Assembly: GCA_023213395.1 (NCBI GenBank)
Contig: CM041465.1
Span: 79,181,741-79,245,740 of the forward strand
Reading direction: 5' to 3'
Origin: Cycas panzhihuaensis
Taxonomy: Eukaryota; Cycadophyta
DNA length: 64,000 nucleotides
Both the position numbers and the translations under genes were made by a program. Position 1 is the first letter of the stretch. Each line of letters opens with the position of its first letter. Shown piece by piece: positions 1-9,980 of this stretch. The notes under the pieces are model-generated. The model was not told the DNA's origin. It did not search any database and saw only the letters and a program-made list of their open reading frames with translations.

Positions 1-102
1 AAGTCATTTCTTATACCCTATTTTACTTGATGGAATTTTTTGTCCACTTTGTTTATGAATTTTCTTCCATTTGATGGTATTTTTTCAACAAACTAGCTAT
101 TG
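1..102. other. AT-rich flank of Copia-A
   Basis: Short AT-rich stretch upstream of the Copia-A insertion. I see no gene, LTR end or repeat in it. It continues across the element at 7145, as the target duplication shows. Confidence 0.5.
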
Positions 103-107
103 CTATT
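103..107. repeat. Target site duplication of Copia-A, left copy (CTATT)
   Basis: The five bases CTATT directly precede the first TG of the left LTR, and the same five bases follow the last CA of the right LTR. This is the expected 5-bp duplication made by integrase and fixes both ends of the element. Confidence 0.9.
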
Positions 108-188
108 TGTTAAACCTTATGTTTAAATGTTAAGTGAATGTACATTTATTTTTCATGTAATATATGCACTTTATACTTTAGGGGTGAC

Positions 189-206
189 TTATCACTTAAG
201 TGATAA
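189..206. repeat. 18-bp perfect palindrome in the Copia-A LTR
   Basis: TTATCACTT followed directly by its reverse complement AAGTGATAA. The right LTR has the same palindrome at 6645-6662. It lies about 230 bp upstream of the TATA box, so it could be a dimer-binding site in the U3 promoter region. That role is inferred. Confidence 0.85.
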
Positions 207-299
207 AGTGCACACCCACATTCTTTCTAGTGACACAACGTTGTCACAAAAGGGTCAATGGACCCTCATGCACTTGTTTGAATATTCCAAGTGATGTAT

Positions 300-412
300 C
301 TTGGATGTTTGACACTTGTCAAACATCCAAGGCCTTAGGTGAGGATCCAAGCACTTTTGCTCATGATCCATGTGATGTATCTTGGATGTTTGACACTTGT
401 CAAACATCCAAG
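300..412. repeat. Paired perfect hairpin repeats in the Copia-A LTR U3
   Basis: Each unit is the 15-mer cttggatgtttgaca, a 2-base loop (ct), then the exact reverse complement. Units sit at 300-331 and 381-412 and are preceded by the same gatgtat and followed by ggcct, so the pair is a direct duplication of an inverted repeat. The right LTR has both at 6753-6784 and 6834-6865, giving four perfect copies in the window. The second unit ends 22 bp before the TATA box. Likely roles are a protein-binding array or an RNA/DNA hairpin. No function is proven by sequence. Confidence 0.9.
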
Positions 413-434
413 GCCTAGGTCTCTCATTTCACTC

Positions 435-441
435 TATATAA
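435..441 (+). promoter_or_regulatory. TATA box of the Copia-A LTR
   Basis: TATATAA in the context ctctatataatgaga, 23 bp after the second hairpin unit. The right LTR has it at 6889-6895. This is the probable U3/R promoter, with transcription starting some 25-35 bp downstream. Confidence 0.7.
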
Positions 442-684
442 TGAGACCTCTTCTCATTGTCTCATATGGAGACTTGGAGTTGTATTGTTATGCTATCGGT
501 TTGCTAATCAAAAGTTTTCTACTTGGGAGGTTGGACCAATTCCAACTCCACATATTGGGTATCATTTTCTCTTGCTCCTATATTTCGATTTATGCTTTTA
601 TGCTCTCATGCTTTCATGCATTTATTGTATTGTGATTATATTTATGATCTTGGGATCAATGTGGCCTAATGCCCATTGTCAACA

Positions 685-2396
685 TTTGCATCGAGCTAAT
701 GGTCTCTGTTTAAGCATATTAGTTTCTTTGTTATCTCATCACATTGGTGGACCTTTGCCAAGTCATCGTGCTCGATGCTTTGGGCGCCAACTCTCAGTGA
801 AGGAAGGTCGGCTCCTCATCAATGCCACTCGGTTCCACTCGCAAGTGATCACCGTCACTCCCGACCAACTCATCATCGTCTTGCCGGCTAGGCATCAATT
901 GCGACTCATCTGCCTGTCGATCGGCTTGAAGAAGTCGGCTCACTGGCACTGCCAATTTGTCACATTAGTCGCCGGCTAAGAAGCTGCCACTCATCTTCAC
1001 TCCGCCATTGTAATCATCACAAAACCGCCTCCTGCCCGGCTCACTACTTACTTCACTCTGAAATTTCCACTCGGCGGGCTTCACGCCAACTCATCAAGAG
1101 TCCAACAAGATTCAAATTTCGGCGGTCAAAGATTAGCATAAAAGTGCCACCGGCTCTAAGACAGCTCGGCGACTTGATTTTTATTAGTGTCCATTTCGGC
1201 TCCTCAAAGAACTCGGCTCAAACATTGCACAATCGGACTCAAGTTGCCACATCGGCATTCTTGCCAACTCAACATCGGACTCTTCACCTTGATCGGCTCA
1301 TCTTGAGTCTTGCCATTTCGGCATTCAATTGCCACCAAGAATCTTTTTTTGCATATTTTATGCTCATAAGAATTCTCTTTTGAAGTTTTTTAAATTTCTT
1401 AAGGGGAAAAATTGTAAAAAGACTTTAAGAGTTTTTTTAATTTCTCAACTTATATGGGCTTACTTAAAGTGTTTTACATTAGCTCTCTTGATTCTCAAAA
1501 GTACTTGTGTACTCAACGCCTTAAGCCTTTTTTTCACTTTCGGTCATTAGGCTTAATTCGTGATCAAGAGGAATGTTTTCATTGTAAAGGTGAAGAAACT
1601 TATCACCTAAACTCGCTTTTTTGGCACCTTGCATGGTGACCTTGCCCTTCTTGATTCAAAAGAAGGCTCATTGTGAAAAGTAATAAAATCACTTGTTTTT
1701 GTTGGATGGTTGAGACATTTTAAGTCTCAACAAGCTGTAATGGAGCTTGTGTTGGACTTTGGAGCAATTTCTTGAGTACATTTTCATCACTTCATCGGTT
1801 TGTGGAGCTTAAAAGGAACCCATTATTCACATCAAAGGTTCCTTACATTTTGTTTTAGTACTCAAAAGTACTTCACCATTGTACTCAAGCATACATACTT
1901 GGATCTAAAGCACTTATACATTTTGTGCTCTTTCATTGTAAGCCAAAAAGGCATAAAGAAAATCCAAGTAAGAAGATTCACTCACACTTATTTAAAAGTG
2001 AACTTAAAAATCTGTTGGGGAGGCTCGAAAAGGTTCAAACCTTGCCTCGAATTAACCTTAAGCTTGGTGCATTCCCTAGGGGACCAACCGACCGTCGGTC
2101 AGTGCGACAATTAAGGTTGCTTGAAGGAAAGGAGGTTCGAAAAGGGTGTTATTGAAATGTGAATCCTGTGGAAAGCATGGTACGTCCATGCAGATCAACC
2201 CTACACCGCCTTGTCCTAGATTTAACTTGGTTCTCCACCTCATTAGCGAGTCCTCCACTTCTCTTCACCCCATTGGTTGTTGGATCTTCTTGTAAGATCA
2301 GGACTAGTGGTGTTGTTTGAAGGTGGATCTTAAGCGACAAAGCTCTTGAGACTTCCAAGTTATCTCGCTAGCTTCAAGTGTTACTCAAGTGGAAAG
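685..2396 (+). other. Long untranslated leader of Copia-A
   Basis: About 1.7 kb separates the LTR from the first gag codon. I do not see a convincing tRNA-iMet primer site directly after the LTR. Between about 770 and 1330 the base composition is visibly more GC-rich than the surroundings and the motifs ctcggc, cggctc and atcggc recur many times. The rest is AT-rich. Open frames here (for example 485-979, which begins inside the LTR) show no gag-like pattern and are treated as chance. The leader may carry packaging or translation signals, but none is recognised. Confidence 0.6.
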
Positions 2397-3200
2397 ATGG
2401 CTGCCATACAAATGCTAAATGCTTGTACCATAAGGCTAATAGGACAAGCTAACTATCAAGAATGGAAAAGAATCACAAAAATCTCTTGATAATGAATGAG
2501 TTAAGGGATATGTTTGGAAGAATCCCCAATCCTACACTTGTGATTAATAATAATCAAACCGCACTGTGGATGTTCAAAGTGTTCTTGCATGGGAGGCCAA
2601 AGACGAAATTGCTTTGGCATTCATTCGAATGGTTGTGGACATACATGTAGATCAAAATATTTCTTACGCACTATCTTCTAAAGAAGCATGGGACACCTTG
2701 TCCTCTTTGTATGAAAGGCGAGATGAAGCTCGCATTTTGATGATAAAAGCTAAATTGTACTCCATTAAATTTGTAAAGCCAATGACGGCATTCATGTCCT
2801 CTATTAAGGAGGTTTGTAATGAATTAACTACTTTGGGTAGTCCTGCTACAAGAGATGAAATCGTAGCCTCCATCACAAAAGCACTACCAAAGGACTACAA
2901 TGGCTTCATATCATCAACTACGAGATGGTTCACTTAGGGGATGACGGTCAATCAACTTGAAAGCTTATTGCTTCAAGAAGAACAAATTTATGCTAAGGAT
3001 AATGAAGAACCATCTACATCGTGTGCTTTCACAAAGAAAGGCAAAGCCAACTCAAAAATCTAACACTTTGCATTCACAAAGCGGTTTAGAAATATGAACA
3101 TTGGATCTTCCAAGACCAATGTCGTTTGCCAATATTGTGGCATTCACGCCACATTGCACTGAAGTGCGAGAAAGAAGCAAGCAAATCTTATAAGCAATGA
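2397..3200 (+). pseudogene. gag: Copia-A gag (UBN2-type), frameshifted
   Basis: The start ATG at 2397 opens a typical copia Gag N-terminus with the pattern L-x-G-x-N-Y-x-x-W, then hits a stop after 30 codons. The middle is readable in another frame at 2566-2937, with the UBN2-like core AWDTLSSLYERRDEARI and a helical tail. A CCHC zinc knuckle begins VCQYCG at about 3121 and finishes HIALKCEK in another frame, so a frameshift lies inside the knuckle. Intact, the protein would form the particle shell and bind RNA. This copy cannot encode it. Confidence 0.85.
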
Positions 3201-3399
3201 CATCACAAGGCCAAAGCGGATCGACCACAAGGCCAAAGACATCACCACGCCAATAGCAGTTTCAACAGAGATTCCAGCAGTCGGATCAGCAGCAGTTTCC
3301 CCCTCGACCAAATCGAGGTGCCTATCGAGGAGGTCCACAAGGAGGGGGGGGTCAAAGAAATGGCTACCAACGCCATTATAATCAGTTTGCCAATGACGA

Positions 3400-3660
3400 C
3401 AAACTATTTTGTGCATTCCAATCATCCAAGGTTGACAACACTTGGATTATCGATTCGAGAGCTACTCGACACATGACAGAGTGAAGAACTCCTAAGCAAC
3501 ATCAAGGAAGGCAAAGGTCATTTAGTAACCTTTGGAAATGGTGAATCAAGCGAGGTCTCGGGATTAGGCACCATAGCTCCGCTTCACTCTCCTAAAATCC
3601 TTCCTTATCATTTCCCAATAGTGATGCCTATTTCATTTCTTCTATAGAGAAGAATCTGCT
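3400..3660 (+). pseudogene. Copia-A aspartic protease, active-site glycine lost
   Basis: The retropepsin start is recognisable as W-I-I-D-S-R-A-T-R-H-M-T at about 3443-3478. The family reads D-S-G-A here. The G to R change (GGA to AGA) alters the catalytic triad loop, and a stop follows within a few codons. The protein would cleave the Gag-Pol polyprotein. The downstream half is only partly readable. Confidence 0.8.
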
Positions 3661-3673
3661 CTCTGTTAGCCAG

Positions 3674-4480
3674 ATGAACAAGCAACATATGAGTGTACTA
3701 TTCAAAAATGGGAAATGTATCATTCGTGACAAAGATGATCAGATTGTAGCTATAGCCTATGAGGACCAAGGCCTTTACAAGTTGGATGCCAATAATATTA
3801 CTCTTGATTCTGCTTACTCTGGTTTCACATCTTTGTCAAAGATTCGCTTATGGCATCAACGTCTAGGACATTTAAGCCTAGACAATCGAAGCGAGATGGC
3901 CTACAAAATCATGCTGTGTGGGCTTCCAGCGATGTATGGTCCAAAATGTCTTTGCGAAGCTTGCATAATGGGGACACAACATCTTTGCCTTTTCCTAAAG
4001 GCAAAGCATGGCGTGCATCTTATCCTTTGCAATTAGTTCACTCAGACTTGTGTGGACCCATGTCCACCGACTCCTTTGGAGGAGCATTGTACTAGATATC
4101 TTTTATTGATGACTTGTCTCAGAAAGTCCGGGTCTACTTCCTAAAGCAAAAATCAAGCCTTCTCCAAATTCAAAGAGTTCAAGGCGGAAGTAGAAAATGA
4201 ATCTGGCTACTCAATTGGCACATTAAGGTCAGATAATGGAGGTGAATTCACTTCAAATGAATTCAACCAATTTTGCAAGGATAATGGAATTCGGAGACAA
4301 CTCACAGCTCCTCATACTCCTCAGCAAAATGGAGTCACTGAAAGGATGAATAGAACATTGGCTAATAAAGCCAGAACAATGATGCATGCTAAAGGGCTTC
4401 CAAGAGCTTCTTGGTCAAGCATTTCAAGCAGACCTATGTGGCCAATCGAGTCCTACACCGCAAATCACCAATATCACACC
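3674..4480 (+). pseudogene. Copia-A integrase (pre-integrase zinc domain and DDE core)
   Basis: The GAG-pre-integrase zinc domain is open from 3674, with LWHQRLGHLS and a C-x2-C pair (CLCEAC) near 3951. The catalytic core follows in pieces: HSDLCGPM (first Asp), FIDDLS (second-Asp region), then LRSDNGGEFTS and TPQQNGVTERMNRT with the catalytic Glu near 4340. At least two frameshifts and a stop at about 4093 separate the pieces. The enzyme would insert the cDNA into the genome. Its position ahead of RT identifies Ty1/copia. Confidence 0.88.
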
Positions 4481-5760
4481 TGAGGAGGCATGGTCTGGAA
4501 AGAAGCCAACTATTAGCCATTTGAGGACATTCGGGTGTACTGCATATATGCACATACCAGATCAACAAAGAACTAAGTTAGACAAACATAGTCTTAAATG
4601 CATCTTTGTAGGATATTCAATCCATAGCAAAGCCTACAAATTGTATGATCCAGTTGGGAGGAAAATACATCTCTCAAGAGATGTAATCTTTGTTGAGTAT
4701 GATCAAAAAGAGTTGGATATGGCACCAATCCAACCCCCCATTGACAAAGGGAAAAAGATTGTTGAGGACTTCCCTTCCCCTCAATCTTACACACCATGTT
4801 CTTCATCTGCACCTTCTGTACCATCTACTTCATCCTCATTTGCCCCACTTGAACCTTCCACTTCATCTTCTGATACCCCTACACTTAGACCAGAAGATAT
4901 TGAGGTTCAAGCCACATCATTTCAGAAGTTACCTAAATGGTACACTCAAACGGTACAGGATGGTCACATCATTGAAGGGAAACGTCCATCAAAGTATCGG
5001 CAGCAAACAAACTTTGCACTTATGGCTGAAGTGCTTTCTATTGATGAGCCTACTACCTTTGCAGTGGCTTCACAAAGTGGTAATTGGAAAGCTGCCATGG
5101 ATGAGGAGATTCAATCCATTCATAAGAATGGTACTTGGGACTTGGTCGAATTGCCTCCACACAAACAGGCAATCAGTTGTAAATGGGTCTACAAGACCAA
5201 AGTCCATTCTGATGGGACACTCAAGCGTCAGAAAGCAAGACTTGTAGCAAAGGGATTTAAACAACAAGAAGGAATCGATTACGAGGAGACCTTTGCACAG
5301 AGCAAATATGAACACCATCAGACTTCTCTTGGCCCTAGCACAATGCAAATGGGTCAGTATATCGATGGACGTGAAGAGCGCCTTCCTCAATGGCGATCTT
5401 CAAGAGGAGGTATACTTGGAGCAACCTCACGGTTACAAGGAACAAGGCAAGGAGCATTTGGTATGTCGCCTCAAGAAGGCTTTGTATGGCTTGAAGCAAG
5501 CTCCTAGGGCATGGTATGCAAAAATCGATGAATACTTTTGAGACATGGGTTTCATCGATCCACATCTGATCCAAACTTGTACATCAAACATGACCATCAC
5601 CATGTCACTTATATTGCCTTGTATGTAGATGACTTAGTGATCACGGGTGATGACACTAAGCTCATCAATGTTCTCCAAAATGATTTGAAGAGAAGTTTTG
5701 AGATGATTGATCTTGGACTTCTCCATTACTTTCTAGGCTTTGAGGTATGGCAGTAGCCAG
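4481..5760 (+). pseudogene. Copia-A reverse transcriptase and connecting region
   Basis: One open frame to 5507 holds the integrase C-terminus (LRTFGCTAYMHIP, KCIFVGYS), a Ser/Thr/Pro-rich linker, and the start of the RVT_2 domain (W-K-A-A-M-D-E-E-I, CKWVYKTK, RLVAKGF). A frameshift near 5300 moves the RT to another frame (MDVKSAFLNGDL, YGLKQAPRAWY), and after a stop at 5541 the catalytic YVDDLV motif appears near 5625 with the FLGFEV end. The catalytic residues are present, but the frame is broken in three places, so no functional RT is made from this copy. Confidence 0.9.
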
Positions 5761-6545
5761 GCTATATCTTCATTTCCCAAGCAAAATATTCTTGGGACAT
5801 CTTGCAGAAATTCAGATGCAGATCGCAAGACGGCGCGCCTACACCCATGGAGAATCCAAGACCAAGCTTTCTCTCAATGAGGAAGCTACACCACAGATCC
5901 CACACTTTACCCAGAGTTGATTGGGAGTCTCATTTATCTCACCAACACTCTAGGATATTTCATTTGTCGTTGGGATTTGCTCTCGTTACATGTCTCAACC
6001 CAATCGGATACACTGAATGCAAAGAAGACGCATACTCAAGTATATCAAAGGAACATTGCCTTGACTTGAGTATGTACATAAGGAGAACTTCACTTTGGAG
6101 GGTTCTCTCGATTCGATTAGGCGAGGATGCCGGATAGCAGGAGATCTACCTCGTTCTTGCTTTTACCCTTGGATCAAGAATGTTTCATGGAGTTGCAAGA
6201 AGCAACCAAATGTTACCTTATCCTCCACTGGCGAGAATACAAAAGGCTGCGCAGTTGACTTGTGAGGCTATCCGCTTCGACAGTTCTTGGTGAGCTTGGA
6301 TTTCAGCAGTGACCGACCAACCTTCATTGTGACAATCAAAGTGTCCTCAAGCTAACTAAGAATCGCTTTTCCATGCACGGACCAAGCATATTGAAGTTCA
6401 CCACCATTTCATCGGGGAGCATGTACGGTGGTGAGATCACACTTCAATATCGACCAACGAGCAACAGACGGCAGATATCTTTACCAAGCCACTTGGTAGA
6501 GACAAATTTGTAAAATTTAGAGATGGTCTTGGTGTCCGAGCTTAA
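5761..6545 (+). pseudogene. Copia-A RNase H, degraded, with pol stop
   Basis: The region after RT is heavily frameshifted. The end is clear: TKHIEVHHHFIGEH near 6375-6420, then TADIFTKPLGRDKF and a stop codon at 6543-6545, the usual end of copia Pol. RNase H removes the RNA strand during reverse transcription. The N-terminal half (5800-6300) is recognised only by position. Confidence 0.75.
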
Positions 6546-6551
6546 CATTGT

Positions 6552-6564
6552 AAATGAAGGGGGG
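6552..6564 (+). promoter_or_regulatory. Polypurine tract of Copia-A
   Basis: AAATGAAGGGGGG ends directly before the TG of the right LTR. It is the expected plus-strand primer for reverse transcription and confirms the orientation. Confidence 0.85.
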
Positions 6565-7139
6565 TGTTAAACCTTATGTTTAAATGTTAAGTGAATGTAC
6601 ATTTATTTTCATGTAATATATGCACTTTATACTTTAGGGGTGACTTATCACTTAAGTGATAAAGTGCACCCACATTCTTTCTAGTGACACAACGTTGTCA
6701 CAAAAGGGTCAATGGACCCTCATGCACTTGTTTGAATATTCCAGTGATGTATCTTGGATGTTTGACACTTGTCAAACATCCAAGGCCTTAGGTGAGGATC
6801 CAAGCACTTTTGCTCATGATCCATGTGATGTATCTTGGATGTTTGACACTTGTCAAACATCCAAGGCCTTAGGTCTCTCATTTCACTCTATATAATGAGA
6901 CCTCTTCTCATTGTCTCATATGGAGACTTGGAGTTGTATTGTTATGCTATCAGTTTGCTAATCAAGCTGTTTTCTACTTGGGAGGTTGGACCAATTCCAA
7001 CTCCACATATTGGGTATCATTTTCTCTTGCTCCTATATTTCAGTTTATGCTTTTATGCTCTCATGCTTTCATGCATTTATTGTATTGTGATTATATTTAT
7101 GATCTTGGGATCAATGTGGCCTAATGCCCATTGTCAACA
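6565..7139 (+). repeat. Right (3-prime) LTR of Copia-A
   Basis: 575 bp, near-identical to 108-684, with palindrome 6645-6662, hairpins 6753-6784 and 6834-6865, and TATA box 6889-6895. Preserved perfect inverted repeats in both LTRs agree with a young insertion. Confidence 0.93.
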
Positions 7140-7144
7140 CTATT
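7140..7144. repeat. Target site duplication of Copia-A, right copy (CTATT)
   Basis: CTATT, identical to 103-107. Confidence 0.9.
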
Positions 7145-7933
7145 AAGAGACGATAGATATGTATGAAAGGTTTGAGGTAATGAGGGTTTCAAAAGTTTAT
7201 GAGATTCCATGTACTTGTTGATGAGATCTTATGAAGCACAATTATGTGAGACACAACTAGGGTTTCAAAACGTTTGAACCAAGTATAAAGCAATGAGAGT
7301 TTTATGGAAGATCTATGATTTTAGAGGCATAAACAATTGAATTTGAAAAGAATGGCCATATATTTGAGACCAATAAACCTATTGCATAAATTTTTAATGG
7401 CTATACTATAGGTTTTGGAGTAAAATTGTGAAAGTTATAAGGGTTTCAATTTCAGTCTACTATCTCTTGTTGTCTATAGTGTAGAGAATCTATTATCACA
7501 ACTTCAAATGGCTGTAACTTTGGCTATAAATATCTAATTGGCCTCAAATTTCTTTTGAATCTGTACACCTTGAAGTTACTTTCTTTTGAAAATAGTTTTA
7601 GTTCAATTGGATATCAAATTAATAAGTTATTAGCATTTTAGTGACAAGTACCATTAATGTCCCCAACACATTTTTTATGACATGACACTATTATGAAAAT
7701 AACTTCTTCATATGATATAAAATGTGATGCGATATATTGACTACATGAGATATATGACATTTGCTTGTAAGAGACAAACTATAGTAAAGACAAGTTTGCT
7801 TGTTGACACTTACAGGTGATACAGGGTATATGAGACACACGATGAATAGGTGATCCAACATGAAGATTCAAGATGAGTATGAAGACATATTTGAAGAATT
7901 CCACAAATTGAACATTAAGGGAGAGTTTTGGAA
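7145..7933. other. AT-rich intergenic DNA
   Basis: No open frame of note and no recognisable domain on either strand. The last bases (aagggagagttttggaa) resemble a polypurine tract in front of the LTR-like block at 7934. This stretch may therefore be the eroded 3-prime part of an old element. Confidence 0.4.
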
Positions 7934-8383
7934 TGTTGAATTTTGTGAAAGTCGATGTGATGTTTAATTAGTAGACGACTCGTCATTGATTGATGTAAAA
8001 AGCTCTCATCAATGAGTTGATTAGTTGACATATCAGTATGGTATGATTGATTGATACATGAGGTGATGGATCTATAAATATGTAGACACATCATTTGAAC
8101 ATTTGAGATGAGATAAGCTAATGGAGAGAACTAATCTCCACCCTTCTCTCATGTTTTTTTCTATCTAGGGTTTTCCACGTATAAATATGTTGCCATGATG
8201 ATATCTTTCTTTTGTGCACATTGTGCTATATTTATATGTAGATATCTTCATTTATTGTTCTTGAACACCTTATGAATGATTCATATTTCATTTACTGTTC
8301 ATTACCAGTTACATATTGATTAATGCTTCACATTCCTCTTATTTCATTAAATAAGTTGCTATCTTGTATAATAAATTTTAACA
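7934..8383 (+). repeat. Possible orphan LTR of a copia-like element
   Basis: About 450 bp beginning TGTTGAATTTTG and ending TTTTAACA. It is preceded by a purine-rich run, contains a TATA-like box at 8073-8080 (tataaata), and is followed by tcgtatcacaac, which resembles the tggtatcacac leader of Copia-B at 24711-24720. No partner LTR or target duplication was found, so the call is tentative. Confidence 0.35.
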
Positions 8384-9584
8384 TCGTATCACAACTTTTG
8401 CATAAATCATTTCATAAATTTTAATAAAGAGAGATATGAAGTTTCACACTTTACAAGTGACTTTTTTATATTCTTAAGCCACTATACCATTGGTCATCAT
8501 TTTTTTTTTCAAAAATAATAATGTTTTCACATTTCTCACATTCACAAGCCATAAAAATGTTTGCTTCTCAAGTGTATCTCATTCAATTTTTAGAGAGAAG
8601 AGTTTTTTTCCCATTCCTACCCTTGTAATTGATGAAATAGAATTATTTGTTTATTTTTCACAATGAAAATTTTAAAAGGAAGGAATATTCTATTTTGAAA
8701 ACGAATATTCCAAATGTTTCTTTTTTTCCCCAACCTTAGGAAATCAAAACTTTTTTCATCTACATCGATTTTTTCTATGGCATTTTGATTTTGATTTTGT
8801 TGTGGGGATTTTCAACATCAAATCTTCATTTTCCTTTAATGTTTGTGTGTCCTTGTGGCAGTGGCATCTATGTGGATACCAAACATGGTAGTTCTCAAAT
8901 CATGAGTGTCAATTTAGCCTTCATATTCATTGACATGAGCGTCTTTGCATTGGTGTCATTCTCATTGGTAGTTCAACATCCTAACATGCTTCACCTCTCT
9001 ATGCCTTTGTCACGATTGCTCTATGGCATTTCCTAAGAACACACTCATCTGGTGTTTACTGTGGATGTCAACTTCCTTCGACATTCTTTATGGATACAAT
9101 ATCTTCAAACTTCTAACGTTTAGACCTTTGAGCTCTACGATGGCTAAGGTAGCATTTACACATTTGTCGTCATCATGTCAATGCCTCACTTCATCCTCTC
9201 ACATTCTATGCTTGCTAGTGCTCAGGTGTGGTGCTCCTTACTTGGAGCTTTTCTCTGAATGGAATCTTCCCCACCTTCTCGTGTGGTGGCTAGGATAGGG
9301 GGTTTCTTCCTCATGTGTCAAACTTCGTGTCTTATTCATGGCTCATACATTAGAGATCTAGCTTGAACATCAGAATTCTAGTCCTCTTCCCTTCTAGGGC
9401 ATCATTCTTTCTTGCTACAACATCATACATAACACTTTTTTTCTTAAATAAAATTCTTTTTATAGCGTTCCTTATAGTCAGCAATTCTTCCATAAGTGCT
9501 TGCTAGTGCATCAAACTCTGAGAACTTTCTTCAAAATCTCCTATTTGGAAATGGTGGACCTATAATTTATTGGCCTGATCGCAA
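8384..9584. other. AT-rich DNA without a recognised gene
   Basis: Two short open frames (8785-9036 and 9023-9298, +) match nothing I know and have the look of chance frames in T-rich DNA. The right end (about 9480-9584), next to a minus-strand primer site, should be the leader of the element whose LTR is at 9599. No gag, RT or integrase motif is seen. Confidence 0.4.
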
Positions 9585-9596
9585 GCTCTAATACCA
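9585..9596 (-). promoter_or_regulatory. tRNA-iMet primer binding site on the minus strand
   Basis: On the minus strand it reads TGGTATTAGAGC, 11 of 12 bases identical to the standard plant iMet primer site TGGTATCAGAGC, two bases from the LTR at 9599. Confidence 0.6.
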
Positions 9597-9598
9597 TT

Positions 9599-9980
9599 TG
9601 ATGTGTACTAATGGTGATTGCAGAACTTATAGAACGTTACCCAACCTTTTGGGATTGTCGAAGAGTTGATGAATAACTAATTATCCTCTATTATCTCTAA
9701 GTAATGATTTACAATCATGTTACGCACTTTTGGATGATTGTACAATGATGTTCCTCTTATTTATATCAAGGGCTTTGTAACTACTTGAAACCTACCCAAC
9801 TAATTGTCCAACTAACCAATTGGCTTAGCTTTACAAGCCAGTTAACTAATCCCTAACTACCTAACTAATTGACAAATTAATTAATAAACATATTGACCTA
9901 AGCATACCCTACATATAAGTACAACATTTTACACATGAAATTATAGAATATCATAACATATGGATGAGTAATACTCATCA
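9599..9980 (-). repeat. Orphan LTR, minus orientation, with primer site
   Basis: 382 bp with inverted ends TGATGTG...ACTCATCA. The adjacent primer site makes it a 5-prime LTR of a minus-strand element whose body would lie at lower coordinates. No coding domain and no second LTR are seen there down to Copia-A. The element is either non-autonomous or cut by later events. Confidence 0.55.

Larger units (their letters stand above)
108..684 (+). repeat. Left (5-prime) LTR of Copia-A
   Basis: 577 bp, TG...CA. It contains an 18-bp perfect palindrome (189-206), two copies of a perfect 15-bp inverted repeat (300-331 and 381-412), and a TATA box (435-441). The right LTR carries all of these at matching positions. 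Differences from the right LTR are mostly 1-2 base indels. Confidence 0.93.
108..7139 (+). mobile_element. Copia-A: complete Ty1/copia LTR retrotransposon with broken gag-pol
   Basis: Two direct LTRs of 577 and 575 bp begin TGTTAAACC and end GTCAACA, flanked by a CTATT duplication. Between them lie a long leader, gag, protease, integrase, reverse transcriptase and RNase H, in that order. Integrase ahead of RT is the Ty1/copia order. The LTRs differ by only about eight small changes by eye, which indicates recent insertion. In contrast the coding region has stops and frameshifts in every domain, and the protease active-site glycine is replaced. The copy that was transcribed may therefore already have been defective and been copied by proteins from a related element. 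The lineage within copia was not determined. Confidence 0.95.

Noticed and set aside
485-979. 164-codon open frame across the Copia-A LTR and leader
   Set aside because: It starts inside the LTR, has a T-rich hydrophobic start from LTR sequence and ends in the GC-rich leader. No domain, and the right LTR version breaks off after the LTR.
8785-9298. Two overlapping open frames that might be a split gene
   Set aside because: No similarity to any family I know, no splice logic evident, and adjacent to an LTR leader.
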